From the NCBI GenBank assembly GCA_020205615.1, contig JAINUW010000697.1:496001-560000 (forward strand): a stretch of 64,000 nt of DNA, in the 5' to 3' direction. The notes under the pieces are model-generated. The model saw only the letters and a list, made by a program, of their open reading frames with translations. It was not told the origin of the DNA and made no database searches. Below are positions 46,491 to 59,164 of the stretch, piece by piece (positions within the stretch are counted from its first letter, which is position 1; each line of letters begins with the position of its first letter). The stretch is from Panax quinquefolius. Its lineage: Eukaryota; Streptophyta; Magnoliopsida; Apiales; Araliaceae. The position numbers and the translations under genes were made by a program.

Positions 46491-47635
46491 AATCTCTTTC
46501 TTTTATTTATAAACATTTGAGGAAGGATTACAATATAACCTAGATATAAATGTTTGAGGAAGATCAAAATCTGAAGGACTTCGTCTTCATCTAACTAGAA
46601 GAAGGAAGCAACAAGCTTCTTCTTCGCTAACTCTAGAGAGAGAAGGAGAGAGGACCTCGAAAGAGCATTCTTTAGAGAGAGATGCTTTCTAAGGCTATAC
46701 CTTGAATTAAGCCTAAGTAACTCGAACACTTCAAGTTACCTAAATAGAAAACTAAAAAAGTAAATTCTTTGTTGAATCAACATGATTCACTATTACATTA
46801 ATCAAGTAAAAGTAATTTATTTAAAGTAAAAGTAAAACGTAAGAAACATTTTACATTTACTTTTACATCAATAAATGTTAAAAACATTTAACTTAAGTAA
46901 AAGCAAAAGTTATTCTTTTACTTTTACTTTTACAATTTACTAAAGTAAAAGACTTTTGCTTTACGGAAAGCAAAGTTTGAGATGATGGTCATGGTATCAC
47001 TTGTAGTAATCAAGATGCCTCTGGCGTCTTCTTCTTTGACTGGTCCGTCTCTGCTCCGGTTGGTTCAGTCACCGGATGGCGCTGTTGATCATCTTCTAAG
47101 ATGAGTTGCCACCTCCATACATTTCCACCTCAAAAATTTTATCCAGGAAAAAACCCTTTCAGCCCCAAAAATTTGGTTTATAAAAAGGAGGAAAATATTT
47201 TCACCGAAAAATTGGTCAAAATCTTCAAATTTTCTTCGATTTTGTAAAAAGTTTTTGTTTAAAAACAAATCAAATTGAATCTAAAACAAAGGATCACTCG
47301 AGTGGTCCTGATCTATCAGTAAAATCGATCTAAAGAGAAGACTTCTTTGTTAACTGTTTAAACAAAAATTCTTTCTCTGATCATTCCGCTTAAACTCAAA
47401 TCGTTCTTGCATGAATAAACTCATACCGTAAGATCTAAAGATACCCTTAGCCTAAACTGCTCCCACACTGGAGTCTTACAACGGTGTAATGGGTCTTATG
47501 GCGATCTAAGGTGTTTTACAGCAAGTCAGGCGATTAAAAGTGGAGCCAAAGAAATAAAAGTTTGAAGAAACATTTAAAAACAAATTGAACTATTTTTAAT
47601 CGAAACCACTGACAAAATCAAGAACCAACCGTGTG

Positions 47636-47647
47636 GCTCTGATACCA
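47636..47647 (-). promoter_or_regulatory. tRNA-iMet-type primer sites in array (example)
   Basis: GCTCTGATACCA on the plus strand is TGGTATCAGAGC in unit sense. Intact copies are here and at 49786-49797, 52280-52291 and 55438-55449. Altered copies are near 45678, 51030, 53520 and 57367, mostly through loss of CT or a G-to-A change. Confidence 0.88.
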
Positions 47648-47730
47648 TTTAACAATGACGATAAGTTTTATTCAAAAAACTTAAAGCAAAAAAGAAAAGA
47701 TAAAAGAAGATGAATTTGAATCGGAAAAGT

Positions 47731-48636
47731 AATCTCTTTCTTTTATTTATAAACATTTGAGGAAGGATTACAATATATCCTAAATCTAAATGTTTGAGGG
47801 AAGATCGAAGATAGAAGGACTTCGTCTTCATCTAACTAAAAGAAGGAAGCAACAAGCTTCTTCTTCACTAACTCTAGAGAGAAGGAGAAGAGAAGAGAGA
47901 GGACCGGAAGAGCTTTCAGAGAAAGAAGCAAATGAGGCTTATATCTTGAATAGAAAACAAAAAGTAACTCTAAATACTCGAAGTTAATTAAATAGTAAAA
48001 AAACTTAAAGTAAAAAAAAAAGAAAAATTATTTACTTTTACAATCAAATGTTAAAATATTTAACTTAAGTAAAGCAAAAGATTCACTATTACATTAATAT
48101 CAAGTAAAAGTAATTTACTAAAGTTAAAGTAAAACATAAGAAACATTTTACATCATGTGGGGTTTAGTTTTAAATAGTAATCATCTTCTAAGATGAGTTA
48201 AACATTTTTTACCCTTTCAAACCCCAAAAAATTTGGGAAAAGCAAAAGTTATTCTTTTACTTTTTACAATTTACTAAAGTAAAGACTTTAGATCAAAAAG
48301 ATTATGGTTGGGCTTAAAAAATCTTTCTCCGATCAATCAAATCAAGACTCGCCTCTGGCGTCTTCTTCTTACCCTTAACCTAAATCTGCTGCCCAACCTC
48401 GAGTCTTACGCTGGCCTGGTCTTATGGCGATCTAAGGTGTTTTTTGACAAGTCGCGATTAAAAGTGGAGCCAAAGAAATAAAAGTTTGAAGAAACATTTA
48501 AAAACAAATTGAACTATTTTCTCGGATTGACAAAGTCACCACCTCTAATACATTTAACAATGACGATAAGTTTTATTCAAAAATTTAAGCATGTAAAAAG
48601 AAAAGATTAAGAAGACGACCGGTGAATCGGTAAAGT
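47731..48636 (-). repeat. Irregular 906 bp unit with shuffled segments
   Basis: Between about 47990 and 48540, pieces that are far apart in normal units are brought together in short fragments. Examples are the AGATGAGT block, CAAAAAATTTGG, GCCTCTGGCGTCTTCTTCTT and GTCTTATGGCGATCTAAGG. Either local rearrangement or an assembly error could explain this. Confidence 0.7.
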
Positions 48637-49785
48637 AATCTCTTTCTTTTATTTATAAACATTTAGGAAGGGATTACATCTTTAACCTAGATATAAATGT
48701 TTGAGGGAAGATCAAAGTACGAAGGACTTCGTCTTCATCTAACTAGAAGAAGGAAGCAACAAGCTTCTTCTTCGCTAACTCTAGAGAGAAGGGAGAGAGG
48801 ACCTCTGAAGAGCGTTCTTTAGAGAGAGATGCTTTGAGGCTATACTGAATTAAGCCTAAGTAACTCTGAACACTTCAAGTTACCTAAATAGAAAACTAAA
48901 AAGTAAATTACTGTTGAATCACACATGATTCACTATTACATTAACTGAAGTAAAAGTAATTTACTTAAAGTAAAAGTAAAACGTAAGAAACATTTTACAT
49001 TTACTTTTACATCAGTAAATGTTAAAAACATTTAACTTAAGTAAAAGCAAAAGTTATTCTTTTACTTTTACTTTTACAATTTACTAAAGTAAAAGGCTTT
49101 TGCTTTACGGAAAGCAAAAGTTTGAGATGATGGTCATGGCCATCACTGTCGAGAATCAAGAAGATGCCTCGGCATCTTCTTCTTTATTCGTCCGTCATCG
49201 CTCCGGTTGGTTCGGTTCACGGATGGCGCTTATTGATAATCTTCTAAGATCAGTTACCACCTCCATACATTTCCACCTCAAAATTTTTAACCAGGAAAGA
49301 ACCCTTTCAGCCCCAAAATTTTGGTTTATAAAAATGAGGAAAAAATTTTCACCAAAAAATTGGTCAAAATCTTCAAATTTTCTTCGATTTTGTAAAAAGT
49401 TTTTGTTTAAAAAGAAATCAGATTGAATCTGAAACAAAGGATCACTCGATTGGTCCTGATCTATCAGTAAAATCGATCTAAAGAGAAGACTTCTTTGTTA
49501 ACTGTTTAAACAAAAATTCTTTCTCTGATCATTCCGCTTAAACTCAAACCGTTCTTGCATGAATAAACTCATACCGTAAGATCTAATGATACCCTTTGCC
49601 TAAACTCGCTCCCTAATCGGAGTCTTACAACTGGCGTAATGGGTCTTATGGCGATCTAAGGTGTTTTTGTTAAGTCAAAGCGATTAAAAGTGGAGCCAAA
49701 GAAATAAAAGTTTGAAGAAACATTTAAAAACAAATTGAACTATTTTTAATCGAAACCACTGACAAAATCAAGAACCAACCGTGTG

Positions 49786-49930
49786 GCTCTGATACCATTT
49801 AACAGCGGCGATAAGTTTTATTCAAGAAACTTAAACAGAAAAAGAAAAGATAAAGAAGATGACCGGTGAATAGGTAAAGTAATCTCTTTCTTTTATTTAT
49901 AAACATTTGAGGAAGGGATTACAATATATC
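49786..49930 (-). promoter_or_regulatory. Promoter and polyadenylation signal of a long unit (example)
   Basis: In minus sense, CAAATGTTTATAAATAAAAG supplies a strong TATA box (about 49890-49905). AATAAAACTTATCG follows about 75 bases later, and the primer site lies about 100 bases after the TATA box. Every unit in the array has the same TATA block, including the short ones. Activity is inferred from sequence only. Confidence 0.65.
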
Positions 49931-52900
49931 CTGAATCTAAATGTTTGAGGGAAGATCGAAGTAGAAAGGACTTCGTCTTCATCTAACTAGAAGAAGGAAG
50001 CAACAAGCTTCTTCTTCACTAACTCTAGAGAGAAGGGAGAGAGGACCTCTGAAGAGCATTCTCTAGAGAGAGAAGCTCTGAGGCTATACTGAATTAAGCC
50101 TAAGTAACTCTGAACACTTCAAGTTACCTAAATAGAAAACAAAAAAGTAAATTACTGTTGAATCACGCAAGATTCACTATTACATTAACTGAAGTAAAAG
50201 TAATTTACTTAAAGTAAAAGTAAAACGTAAGAAACAATTTACATTTACTTTTACATCAGTAAATGTTAAAAACATTTAACTTAAGTAAAAACAAAAGTTA
50301 TTCTTTTACTTTTACTTTTACAATATACTAAAGTAAAAGACTTTTGCTTTATGGAAAGCAAAAGCTGAGATGATGGCTGTGGCCATCACCTGTTGGTAAC
50401 TGAAGACGCCTCTGGCGTCTTCTTCTTTGACTAGTTCGTCTCTTGCTCCGGTTGGTTTAGTCGTCGGATGGCGCTGTTGATCATCTTCTAAGATGAGTCA
50501 CCACCTCCATACATTTCCACCTCAAAATTTTTATCCAGGAAAAAACCCTTTCAGCCCCAAAAATTTGGTTTATAAAAAGAAGGAAGAAAAATTTTTCACC
50601 GAAAAATTGGTCAAAATCTTCAAATTTTCTTCGATTTTGTAAAAAGTTTTTGTTTAAAAACAAATCAAATTGAATCTGAAACAAAGGATCACTCGATTGG
50701 TCCTGATCTATCAGTAAAATCGATCTAAACAGAAGACTTCTTTGTTAACTGTTTAAAAAAAATTCTTTCTCTGATCATTCCGCTTAAACTCAAACCGTTC
50801 GTACATGAGTAAACTCATACCGTAAGATCTAATGATACCCTTAACCTAAACTGCTCCCACACTGGAGTCTTACAACGGCGTAACGGGTCTTATGGCAATC
50901 TAAGGTGTTTTACAGCAAGTCAGGCGATTAAAAGTGGAGCCAAAGAAATAAAAGTTTGAAGAAACATTTAAAAACAAATTGAACTATTTTTAATCGAAAC
51001 CACTAACAAAATCAAGAACCAACCGTGTGGCTCTAATACCATTTAACAGCGGCGATAAGTTTTATTCAAAAAACTTAAACAGAAAAAGAAAAGATAAAGA
51101 AGATGACCGGTGAATCGGTAAAGTAATCTCTTTCTTTTATTTACAAACATTTGAGGAAGGGATTACAATATATCCTGAATCTAAATGTTTGAGGGAAGAT
51201 CAAAGTACGAAGGACTTCGTCTTCATCTAACTAGAAGAAGGAAGCAACAAGCTTCTTCTTCGCTAACTCTAGAGAGAAGGGAGAGAGGACCTCTGAAGAG
51301 CATTCTCTAGAGAGAGAAGCTCTGAGGCTATACTGAATTAAGCCTAAGTAACTCTGAACACTTCAAGTTACCTAAATAGAAAACTAAAAAGTAAATTACT
51401 GTTGAATCACGCATGATTCACTATTACATTAATGAAGTAAAAGTAATTTACTTAAAGTAAAAGTAAAACGTAAGAAACATTTTACATTTACTTTTACATC
51501 AGTAAATGTTAAAAACATTTAACTTAAGTAAAAACAAAAGTTATTCTTTTACTTTTACTTTTACAATTTACTAAAGTAAAAGACTTTTGCTTTACGGAAA
51601 GCAAAAGCTGAGATGATGGTCATGACCATCACCGCTTCGATAATCGAAGATGCCTCTGGCGTCTTCTTCTTTGACTGGTCCGTCTCTCGCTCCAGATTTG
51701 GTTCGATCATGGGATGGCTCATTGATCATCTTCTAAGATGAGTCACCACCTCTATACATTTCCACCTCAAAATTTTTATCTAGGAAAGAACCCTTTCAGC
51801 CCCAAAAATTTGGTTTATAAAAATATGGAGGAAAAATTTTTCACCGAAAAATTGGTCAAAATCTTCAAATTTTCTTCGATTTTGTAAAAAGTTTTTGTTT
51901 AAAAACAAATCAGATTGAATCTGAAACAAAGGATCACTCGATTGGTCTTGATCTATCAGTAAAATCGATCTAAACAGAAGACTTCTTTGTTAACTGTTTA
52001 AACAAAAATTCTTTCTCTGATCATTCCGCTTAAACTCAAACCGTTCTTGCATGAGTAAACTCATACCGAAAGATCTAATGATACCCTTAGCCTATCTCTC
52101 GCTCCCATTACATCGAGTCTTACAACGGCGTAACGGGTCTTATGGCGATCTAAGGTGTTTTACAGCAAATCAGGCGATTAAAAGTTGAGCCAAAGAAATA
52201 AAAGTTTGAAGAATCATTTAAAAACAAATTGAACTTTTTTTAATCGAAACGACTGACAAAATCAAGAACCAACTATGTTGCTCTGATACCATTTAACAGC
52301 GGCGATAAGTTTTATTCAAAAAACATAAACAGAAAAAGAAAAGATAAAGAAGATGACCGGTGAATCGGTAAAGTAATCTCTTTCTTTTATTTATAAACAT
52401 TTGAGGAAGGGATTACAATATATCCTGATTCTAAATGATTGAGGGAAGATCGAAGTACAAAGGACTTCGTCTTCATCTAACTAGAAGAAGGAAGAAACAA
52501 TCTTATTCTTCGCTAACTCTAGAGAGAAGGGAGAGAGCACCTCTGAAGAGCGTTCTCTAGAGAGAGAAGCTCTGAGGCTAAACTGAATTAAGCCTAAGTA
52601 ACTCTGAACACTTCAAGTTACTTAAATAGAAAACTAAAAAGTAAATTACTATTGAATCACACATGGTTCACTATTACATTAACTGAAGTAAAAGTAATTT
52701 ACTTAAAGTAAAAGTAAAACGTAAGAAACATTTTACATTTAATTTTACATCAGTAAATGTTAAAAACATTTAACTTAAGTAAAAGCAAAAGTTATTCTTT
52801 TACTTTTACTTTTATAATTTACAAAAAGTAAAAGACTTTTTCTTTACTAAAGCAAAAGTCGAGATGATGGTTATGCCATCACCACTTTCAGAATGAAAGA

Positions 52901-53610
52901 TGCCTCTGGACGCCTTCTTTTCTTGGAATCTGGCCCTCTCTGCCGGGTTGGTTTAGTCACGGATGGCGCCATTGTTGATCATCTTCTAAGATGAGTCACC
53001 ACCTCCATACATTTCCACCTCAAAATTTTAATCCGAGGAAAGAACCCTTCACATCAAAAATTTGGTTTATAAAAGGAGGAAAAATTTTCATAGAAAAATT
53101 GGTCAAAATATTCAAATTTTCTTCAATTTTGTAAAAATTTTTGTTTAAAACAAATCAGATTGAATCAAAACAAAGGATCACTCGATTGGTCCCGATCTAT
53201 CAAGAAATCGATCTAAACAGAAGACTTCTTTGTTAACTGTTTAAACAAAATTCTTTCTCCGATCATTCCGCTTAAACTCAAACCAGTTCTTGCATTGAGT
53301 AAACTCATACCGTAAGATCTAATGATACCCTTAGCCTAAACTGTTCCCTACACCGGAGTCTTTACAACGCTAGCTTGGGTCTTATGGCGATCTAAGGTGT
53401 TTTGACAAAGAAGTCGATTAAAAGTGGAGCCAAAGAAATAAAAGTTTGAAGAAAATTTAAAAACAAATTGAACTCTTTTTAATCGAAACCAATCGACAAA
53501 ATCAAGAACCAATCGTGTGGCTCGATACCATTTAACGAGGACGATAAGTTTTATTCAAAAACTTAAACAAAAAAGAAAAGATAAAAAAGATTTAGGTGAA
53601 TCGGTAAAGT

Positions 53611-54288
53611 AATCTCTTTCTTTTATTTATAAACATTTGAGGAAGGGATTACAATATATCCTAAATCTAAATGTTTGAGGGAAGATCGAAGTATGAAGGA
53701 CTTCGTCTTCATCTAACTAGAAGAAGGAAGCAACAAGCTTCTTCTTCGCTAACTCAAGAGAGAAGGGAGAGAGAGGACCTCGGAAGAGCTTTCTAGAGAA
53801 AGAAGCAATGAGGCTATACTGAATTAAGCCTAAGTAACTCTAAATACTTCGAGTTAATTAAATAGAAAACCGAAAAATAAATTACTATCAATCACTTGAG
53901 ATTCACTATTACATTAATCGAAGTAAAAGTAATTTACTAAAGTTAAAGTAAAACATAAGAAACATTTTACATTGGTAAACGTAAGAAACATTTAACTTAA
54001 GTAAAAGCAAAAGTCATTCTTTTACTTTTACAATTTACTAAAGTAAAAGACTTTAGCTGAGATTATGGCTGGGGCCATCACTGTTGGTAATTGAAGATGC
54101 CTCAAGCGTCTTCTTCTTCGAACTGATCCTGTCTGCCTCGGTTTGGTGTGCACGCATGGGATGGCGCTGTTGATTATCTTCTCAGATGAGTCACCACTTC
54201 CATACATTTAACAATGACGATAAGTTTTATTCAAAAATTTAAGCGAGTAAAAGAAAAGATTAAGAAGGCAATGAATGAATCAGAAAGT
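53611..54288 (-). repeat. Short unit 2 of array
   Basis: 678 bp, without primer site and leader (junction near 54206). It shares the variants GATTATCTTCTCAGATGAG and CACCACTTCCATAC with short units 3 and 4, so these three descend from one event. Confidence 0.85.
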
Positions 54289-55532
54289 AATCTCTTTCTC
54301 TTTATTTATAAACATTTAGGAAGGATTACATCTTTAACCTAGATATAAATGTTCGAGGGAAGATCAAAAAGTCACGAAGGACTTCGTCTTTATCTAACTA
54401 GAAGAAGGAAGCAACAAGCTTCTTCTTCGCTAACTCTAGAGAGAAGGGAGAGAGGACCTCTTAAGAGCGTTATCTAGAGAGAGAAGCTCAGAGGATATAC
54501 TGAATTACGCCTAAGTAACTCTGAACACTTCGAGTTACTTAAATAGAAAACTAAAAAGTAAATTACTATTGAATCACACATGGTTCACTATTACATTAAC
54601 TGAAGTAAAAGTAATTTACTTAAAGTAAAAGTAAAACGTAAGAAACATTTTACATTTAATTTTACATCAGTAAATGTTAAAAACATTTAACTTAAGTAAA
54701 AGCAAAAGTTATTCTTTTACTTTTACTTTTATAATTTACAAAAGTAAAAGACTTTTTCTTTACGGAAAGCAAAAGCTGAGATGATGGTTGCGGCCATCAC
54801 CTGTCGGTAACTGAAGATGCCTCTGGCGTCTTCTTCTTTGACCGGTCCGTCTCTGCTCTGGTTGGTTTAGTCGCCGAATGGCGCTGTTGATCATCTTCTA
54901 AGATGAGTCACCACCTCCATACATTTCCACCTCAAAATTTTAATCCAGGAAAGAACCCTTTCAGCCCCAAAAATTTGGTTTATAAAAAGGAGGAAAAAAT
55001 TTTCACCGAAAAATTGGTCAAAATATTCAAATTTTCTTCGATTTTGTAAAAATTTTTTGTTTAAAAACAAATCAGATTGAATCTGAAACAAAGGATCACT
55101 CGATTGGTCCTGATCTATCAGTAAAATCGATCTAAACAGAAGACTTCTTTGTTAACTGTTTAAACAAAAATTCTTTCTCTGATCATTCCGCTTAAACTCA
55201 AACCGTTCTTGCATGAGTAAACTCATACCGTAAGATCTAATGATACCCTTAGCCTAAACTGTTCCCACACTGGAGTCTTACAACGGCGTAACGGGTCTTA
55301 TGGCGATCTAAGGTGTTTTACAGCAAGTCAGGCGATTAAAAGTGGAGCCAAAGAAATAAAAGTTTGAAGAAAAATTTAAAAACAAATTGAACTGTTTTTA
55401 ATCGAAACCACTGACAAAATCAAGAACCAATCGTGTGGCTCTGATACCATTTAACAGGGACGATAAGTTTTATTCAAAAAACTTAAACAAAAAAAGAAAA
55501 GATAAAAAAGATGACCGGTGAATCGGTAAAGT

Positions 55533-56216
55533 AATCTCTTTCTTTTATTTATAAACATTTGAGGAAGGGATTACAATATATCCTAAATCTAAATGTTTGA
55601 GGGAAGATCGAAGTATGAAGGACTTCGTCTTCATCTAACTAGAAGAAGGAAGCAACAAGCTTCTTCTTCGCTAACTCAAGAGAGAAGGGAGAGAGAGGAC
55701 CTCGGAAGAGCTTTCTAAAGAAAGAAGCAATGAGGCTATACTGAATTAAGCCTAAGTAACTCTAAATACTTCGAGTTACTTAAATAGAAAAACTGAAAAA
55801 TAAATTACTATTGAATCACGCAGGATTCACTATTACATTAACTGAAGTAAAAGTAATTTACTAAAGTTAAAGTAAAACATAAGAAACATTTTACATTGGT
55901 AAACGTAAGAAACATTTAACTTAAGTAAAAGCAAAAGTCATTCTTTTACTTTTACAATTTACTAAAGTAAAAGACTTTAGCTGAGATTATGGCTGGGGCC
56001 ATCACCTGTTGGTAATTGAAGATGCCTCTGGCGTCTTCTTCTTTGACTGGTCTGTCTCTGCTCCGGTTGGTGCAGTCGCCGGATGGCGCTGTTGATTATC
56101 TTCTCAGATGAGTCACCACTTCCATACATTTAACAGCGACGATAAGTTTTATTCAAAAAATTTAAACAGAAAAGAAAAGATTAAAGAAGACATAAGGGTG
56201 AATCGGTGGAAAAAGT
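55533..56216 (-). repeat. Short unit 3 of array
   Basis: 684 bp, junction near 56127. With the following long unit (56217-57461) it forms a dimer of about 1.93 kb that repeats the 53611-55532 dimer. Confidence 0.85.
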
Positions 56217-57461
56217 AATCTCTTTCTTTTATTTATAAACATTTAGGAAGGATTACATCTTTAACCCTAGATATAAATGTTGAGGGAAGATCAAAGTACG
56301 AAGGACTTCGTCTTTATCTAACTAGAAGAAGAAGAAAGCAACAAGCTTCTTCTTCGCTAACTCTAGAGAGAAGGAGAGAGGACCTCTTAAGAGGCGTTAT
56401 CAGAGAGAGAAGCTCGAGAGGATATCTTGAATTACGCTAAGTAACTCGAACACTTGAGTTACTTAAATAGAAAACTAAAAAGTAAATTACTATTGAATCA
56501 CACATGATTCACTATTACATTAGCTGAAGTAAAAGTAATTTACTTAAAGTAAAAGTAAAACGTAAGAAACATTTTACATTTACTTTTACATCAGTAAATG
56601 TTAAAAACATTTAACTTAAGTAAAAACAAAAGTTATTCTTTTACTTTTACTTTTACAATTTACTAAAGTAAAAGACTTTTGCTTTACGGAAAGCAAAAGC
56701 TGAGATGATGGCTGCGGCCATCACCTGTCGGTAACTGAAGATGCCTCTGGCGTCTTCTTCTTTGACTGGTCCGTCTCTGCTCTGGTTGGTTTAGTCGCTG
56801 AATGGATAAGCGTTGATCATCTTCTAAGATGAGTCACCACCTCCATACATTTCCACCTCAAAATTTTAATCCAGGAAAGAACCCTTTCAGCCCCAAAAAT
56901 TTGGTTTATAAAAAGGAGGAAAAAATTTTCACCGAAAAATTGGTCAAAATATTCAAATTTTCTTCGATTTTGTAAAAATTTTTTGTTTAAAAACAAATCA
57001 GATTGAATCTGAAACAAAGGATCACTCGATTGGTCCTGATCTATCAGTAAAATCGATCTAAACAGAAGACTTCTTTGTTAACTGTTTAAACAAAAATTCT
57101 TTCTCTGATCATTCCGCTTAAACTCAAACCGTTCTTGCATGAGTAAACTCATACCGTAAGATCTAATGATACCCTTAGCCTAAAGCTGTTTCATTACACC
57201 GGAGTCTTACAACCACAGAACGGGTCTTATGGCGATCTAAGGTGTTTTCAAACAAGTCAAAGCGATTAAAAGTGGAGCCAAAGAAATAAAAGTTTGAAGA
57301 AAAATTTAAAAACAAATTGAATTGCTTTTTAATGAAACCATCGACAAAATCAAGAACCAATCGTGTGGCTCGATACCATTTAACAGGACGATAAGTTTTA
57401 TTCAAAAAACTTAAACAAAAAAGAAAAGATAAAAAAGATGGACAGGTGAATCGGTGAAAGT

Positions 57462-58147
57462 AATCTCTTTCTTTTATTTATAAACATTTGAGGAAGGGAT
57501 TACAATATATCCTAAATCTAAATGTTTGAGGGAAGATCGAAGTATGAAGGACTTCGTCTTCATCTAACTAGAAGAAGGAAGCAACAAGCTTCTTCTTCGC
57601 TAACTCAAGAGAGAAGGGAGAGAGAGGACCTCGGAAGAGCTTTTTAAAGAAAAGAAGCAATGAGGCTATATCTTGAATTAAGCTTCAAGTAACTCTAAAT
57701 ACTTCGAGTTACTTAAATAGAAAAACTGAAAAATAAATTACTATTGAATCACGCAGGATTCACTATTACATTAACTGAAGTAAAAGTAATTTACTAAAGT
57801 TAAAGTAAAACATAAGAAACATTTTACATTGGTAAACGTAAGAAACATTTAACTTAAGTAAAAGCAAAAGTCATTCTTTTACTTTTACAATTTACTAAAG
57901 TAAAAGACTTTAGCTGAGATTATGGCTGGGGCCATCACCTGTTGGTAACTGAAGATGCCTCTGGCGTCTTCTTCTTCGACCGAATAAAATCTCTTGCTCC
58001 GGTTGGTGCGATTCATGGGATGGTATTGTTGATTATCTTCTCAGATGAGTCACCACTTCCATACATTTAACAGCGACGATAAGTTTTATTCAAAAAATTT
58101 AAACAGAAAAGAAAAGATTAAGAAGACGACCGGTGAATCGGTAAAGT
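57462..58147 (-). repeat. Short unit 4 of array
   Basis: 686 bp, junction near 58069. It is followed by a last, incomplete long unit (58148-59164). Confidence 0.85.
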
Positions 58148-59164
58148 AATCTCTTTCTTTTATTTATAAACATTTAGGAAGGGATTACATCTTTAACCTA
58201 GATATAAATGTTCGAGGGAAGATCAAAGTACGAAGGACTTCGTCTTTATCTAACTAGAAGAAGGAAGCAACAAGCTTCTTCTTCGCTAACTCTAGAGAGA
58301 AGGGAGAGAGGACCTCTTAAGAGCGTTATCTAGAGAGAGAAGCTCAGAGGCTATACTGAATTACGCCTAAGTAACTCTGAACACTTCGAGTTACTTAAAT
58401 AGAAAACTGAAAAGTAAATTACCGTTGAATCACACAGGATTCATTATTACATTAACTGAAGTAAAAGTAATTTACTTAAAGTAAAAGTAAAACGTAAGAA
58501 ACATTTTACATTACTTTTACATCGGTAAATGTTAAAAACATTTAACTTAAGTAAAAGCAAAAGTTATTCTTTTTCTTTTACTTTTACAATTTACTAAAGT
58601 AAAAGACTTTTGCTTTACGAAAAGCAAAAGCTGAGATGATGGTTGGGGCCATCACCTGTCGGTAACTGAAGATGCCTCTGTTGTCTTCTTCTTTGACTGG
58701 TCCATCTCTGCTCTGGTTGGTGCAGTCGCCGGATGGCACTATTGATCATCTTCTCAGATGAGTCACCACCTCCATATATTTCCACCTCAAAATTTTTATC
58801 CAGGAAATAACCTTTTTAGCCCCAAAAATTTGGTTTATAAAGAAGGAGGAAAAAAATTTTCACCAAAAAATTGGTCAAAATCTTCAAAATTTCTTAAATT
58901 TTGTAGAAATTTTTTGTTCAAAAACAAATCAGACTGAATCTGATAAAAGGGATCACTCGATTGGTCCTAATCTATCAGTAAAATCAATTTAAACATGAGA
59001 GTTCTTTGTTAACTGTTTAAACAAAAATTCTTTCACTGATCATTCCGTTTAAACTCAAACCGTTCTTGCATGAGTAAACTCATACCGTAAGATCTAATGA
59101 TACCCTTAGCCTAAACTGCTCCCACACTGGAGTCTTACAATGGCGTAACGGGTCTTATGGTGAT

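Larger units (their letters stand above)
44466..59164 (-). repeat. Tandem array of promoter/primer-site units (14.7 kb)
   Basis: Fourteen head-to-tail units can be indexed by AATCTCTTTCTTTTATTTAT at 44534, 45776, 46491, 47731, 48637, 49881, 51125, 52375, 53611, 54289, 55533, 56217, 57462 and 58148. Spacings are about 1.24 kb (long) or 0.68-0.72 kb (short), with one irregular unit of 906 bp. In minus sense a long unit has an AT-rich GTAAAAG-repeat region, a TATA box (TTTATAAATAAAAG), AATAAA, a tRNA-iMet primer site (TGGTATCAGAGC) and a leader of about 560 bp. The leader ends in a purine run, GAGGTGGAAA. It could be the intergenic region of an endogenous pararetrovirus or a small LTR element with LTRs of about 0.68 kb. 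The last unit is cut by a Tat LTR fragment. Confidence 0.88.

Noticed and set aside
57175..57405. 76-codon minus-strand frame in an array unit
   Set aside because: It depends on a local indel and is not open in the other units.
44466..59164. CRISPR-like array
   Set aside because: Units are 0.7-1.2 kb with no short direct repeat/spacer structure, in a plant nuclear setting.
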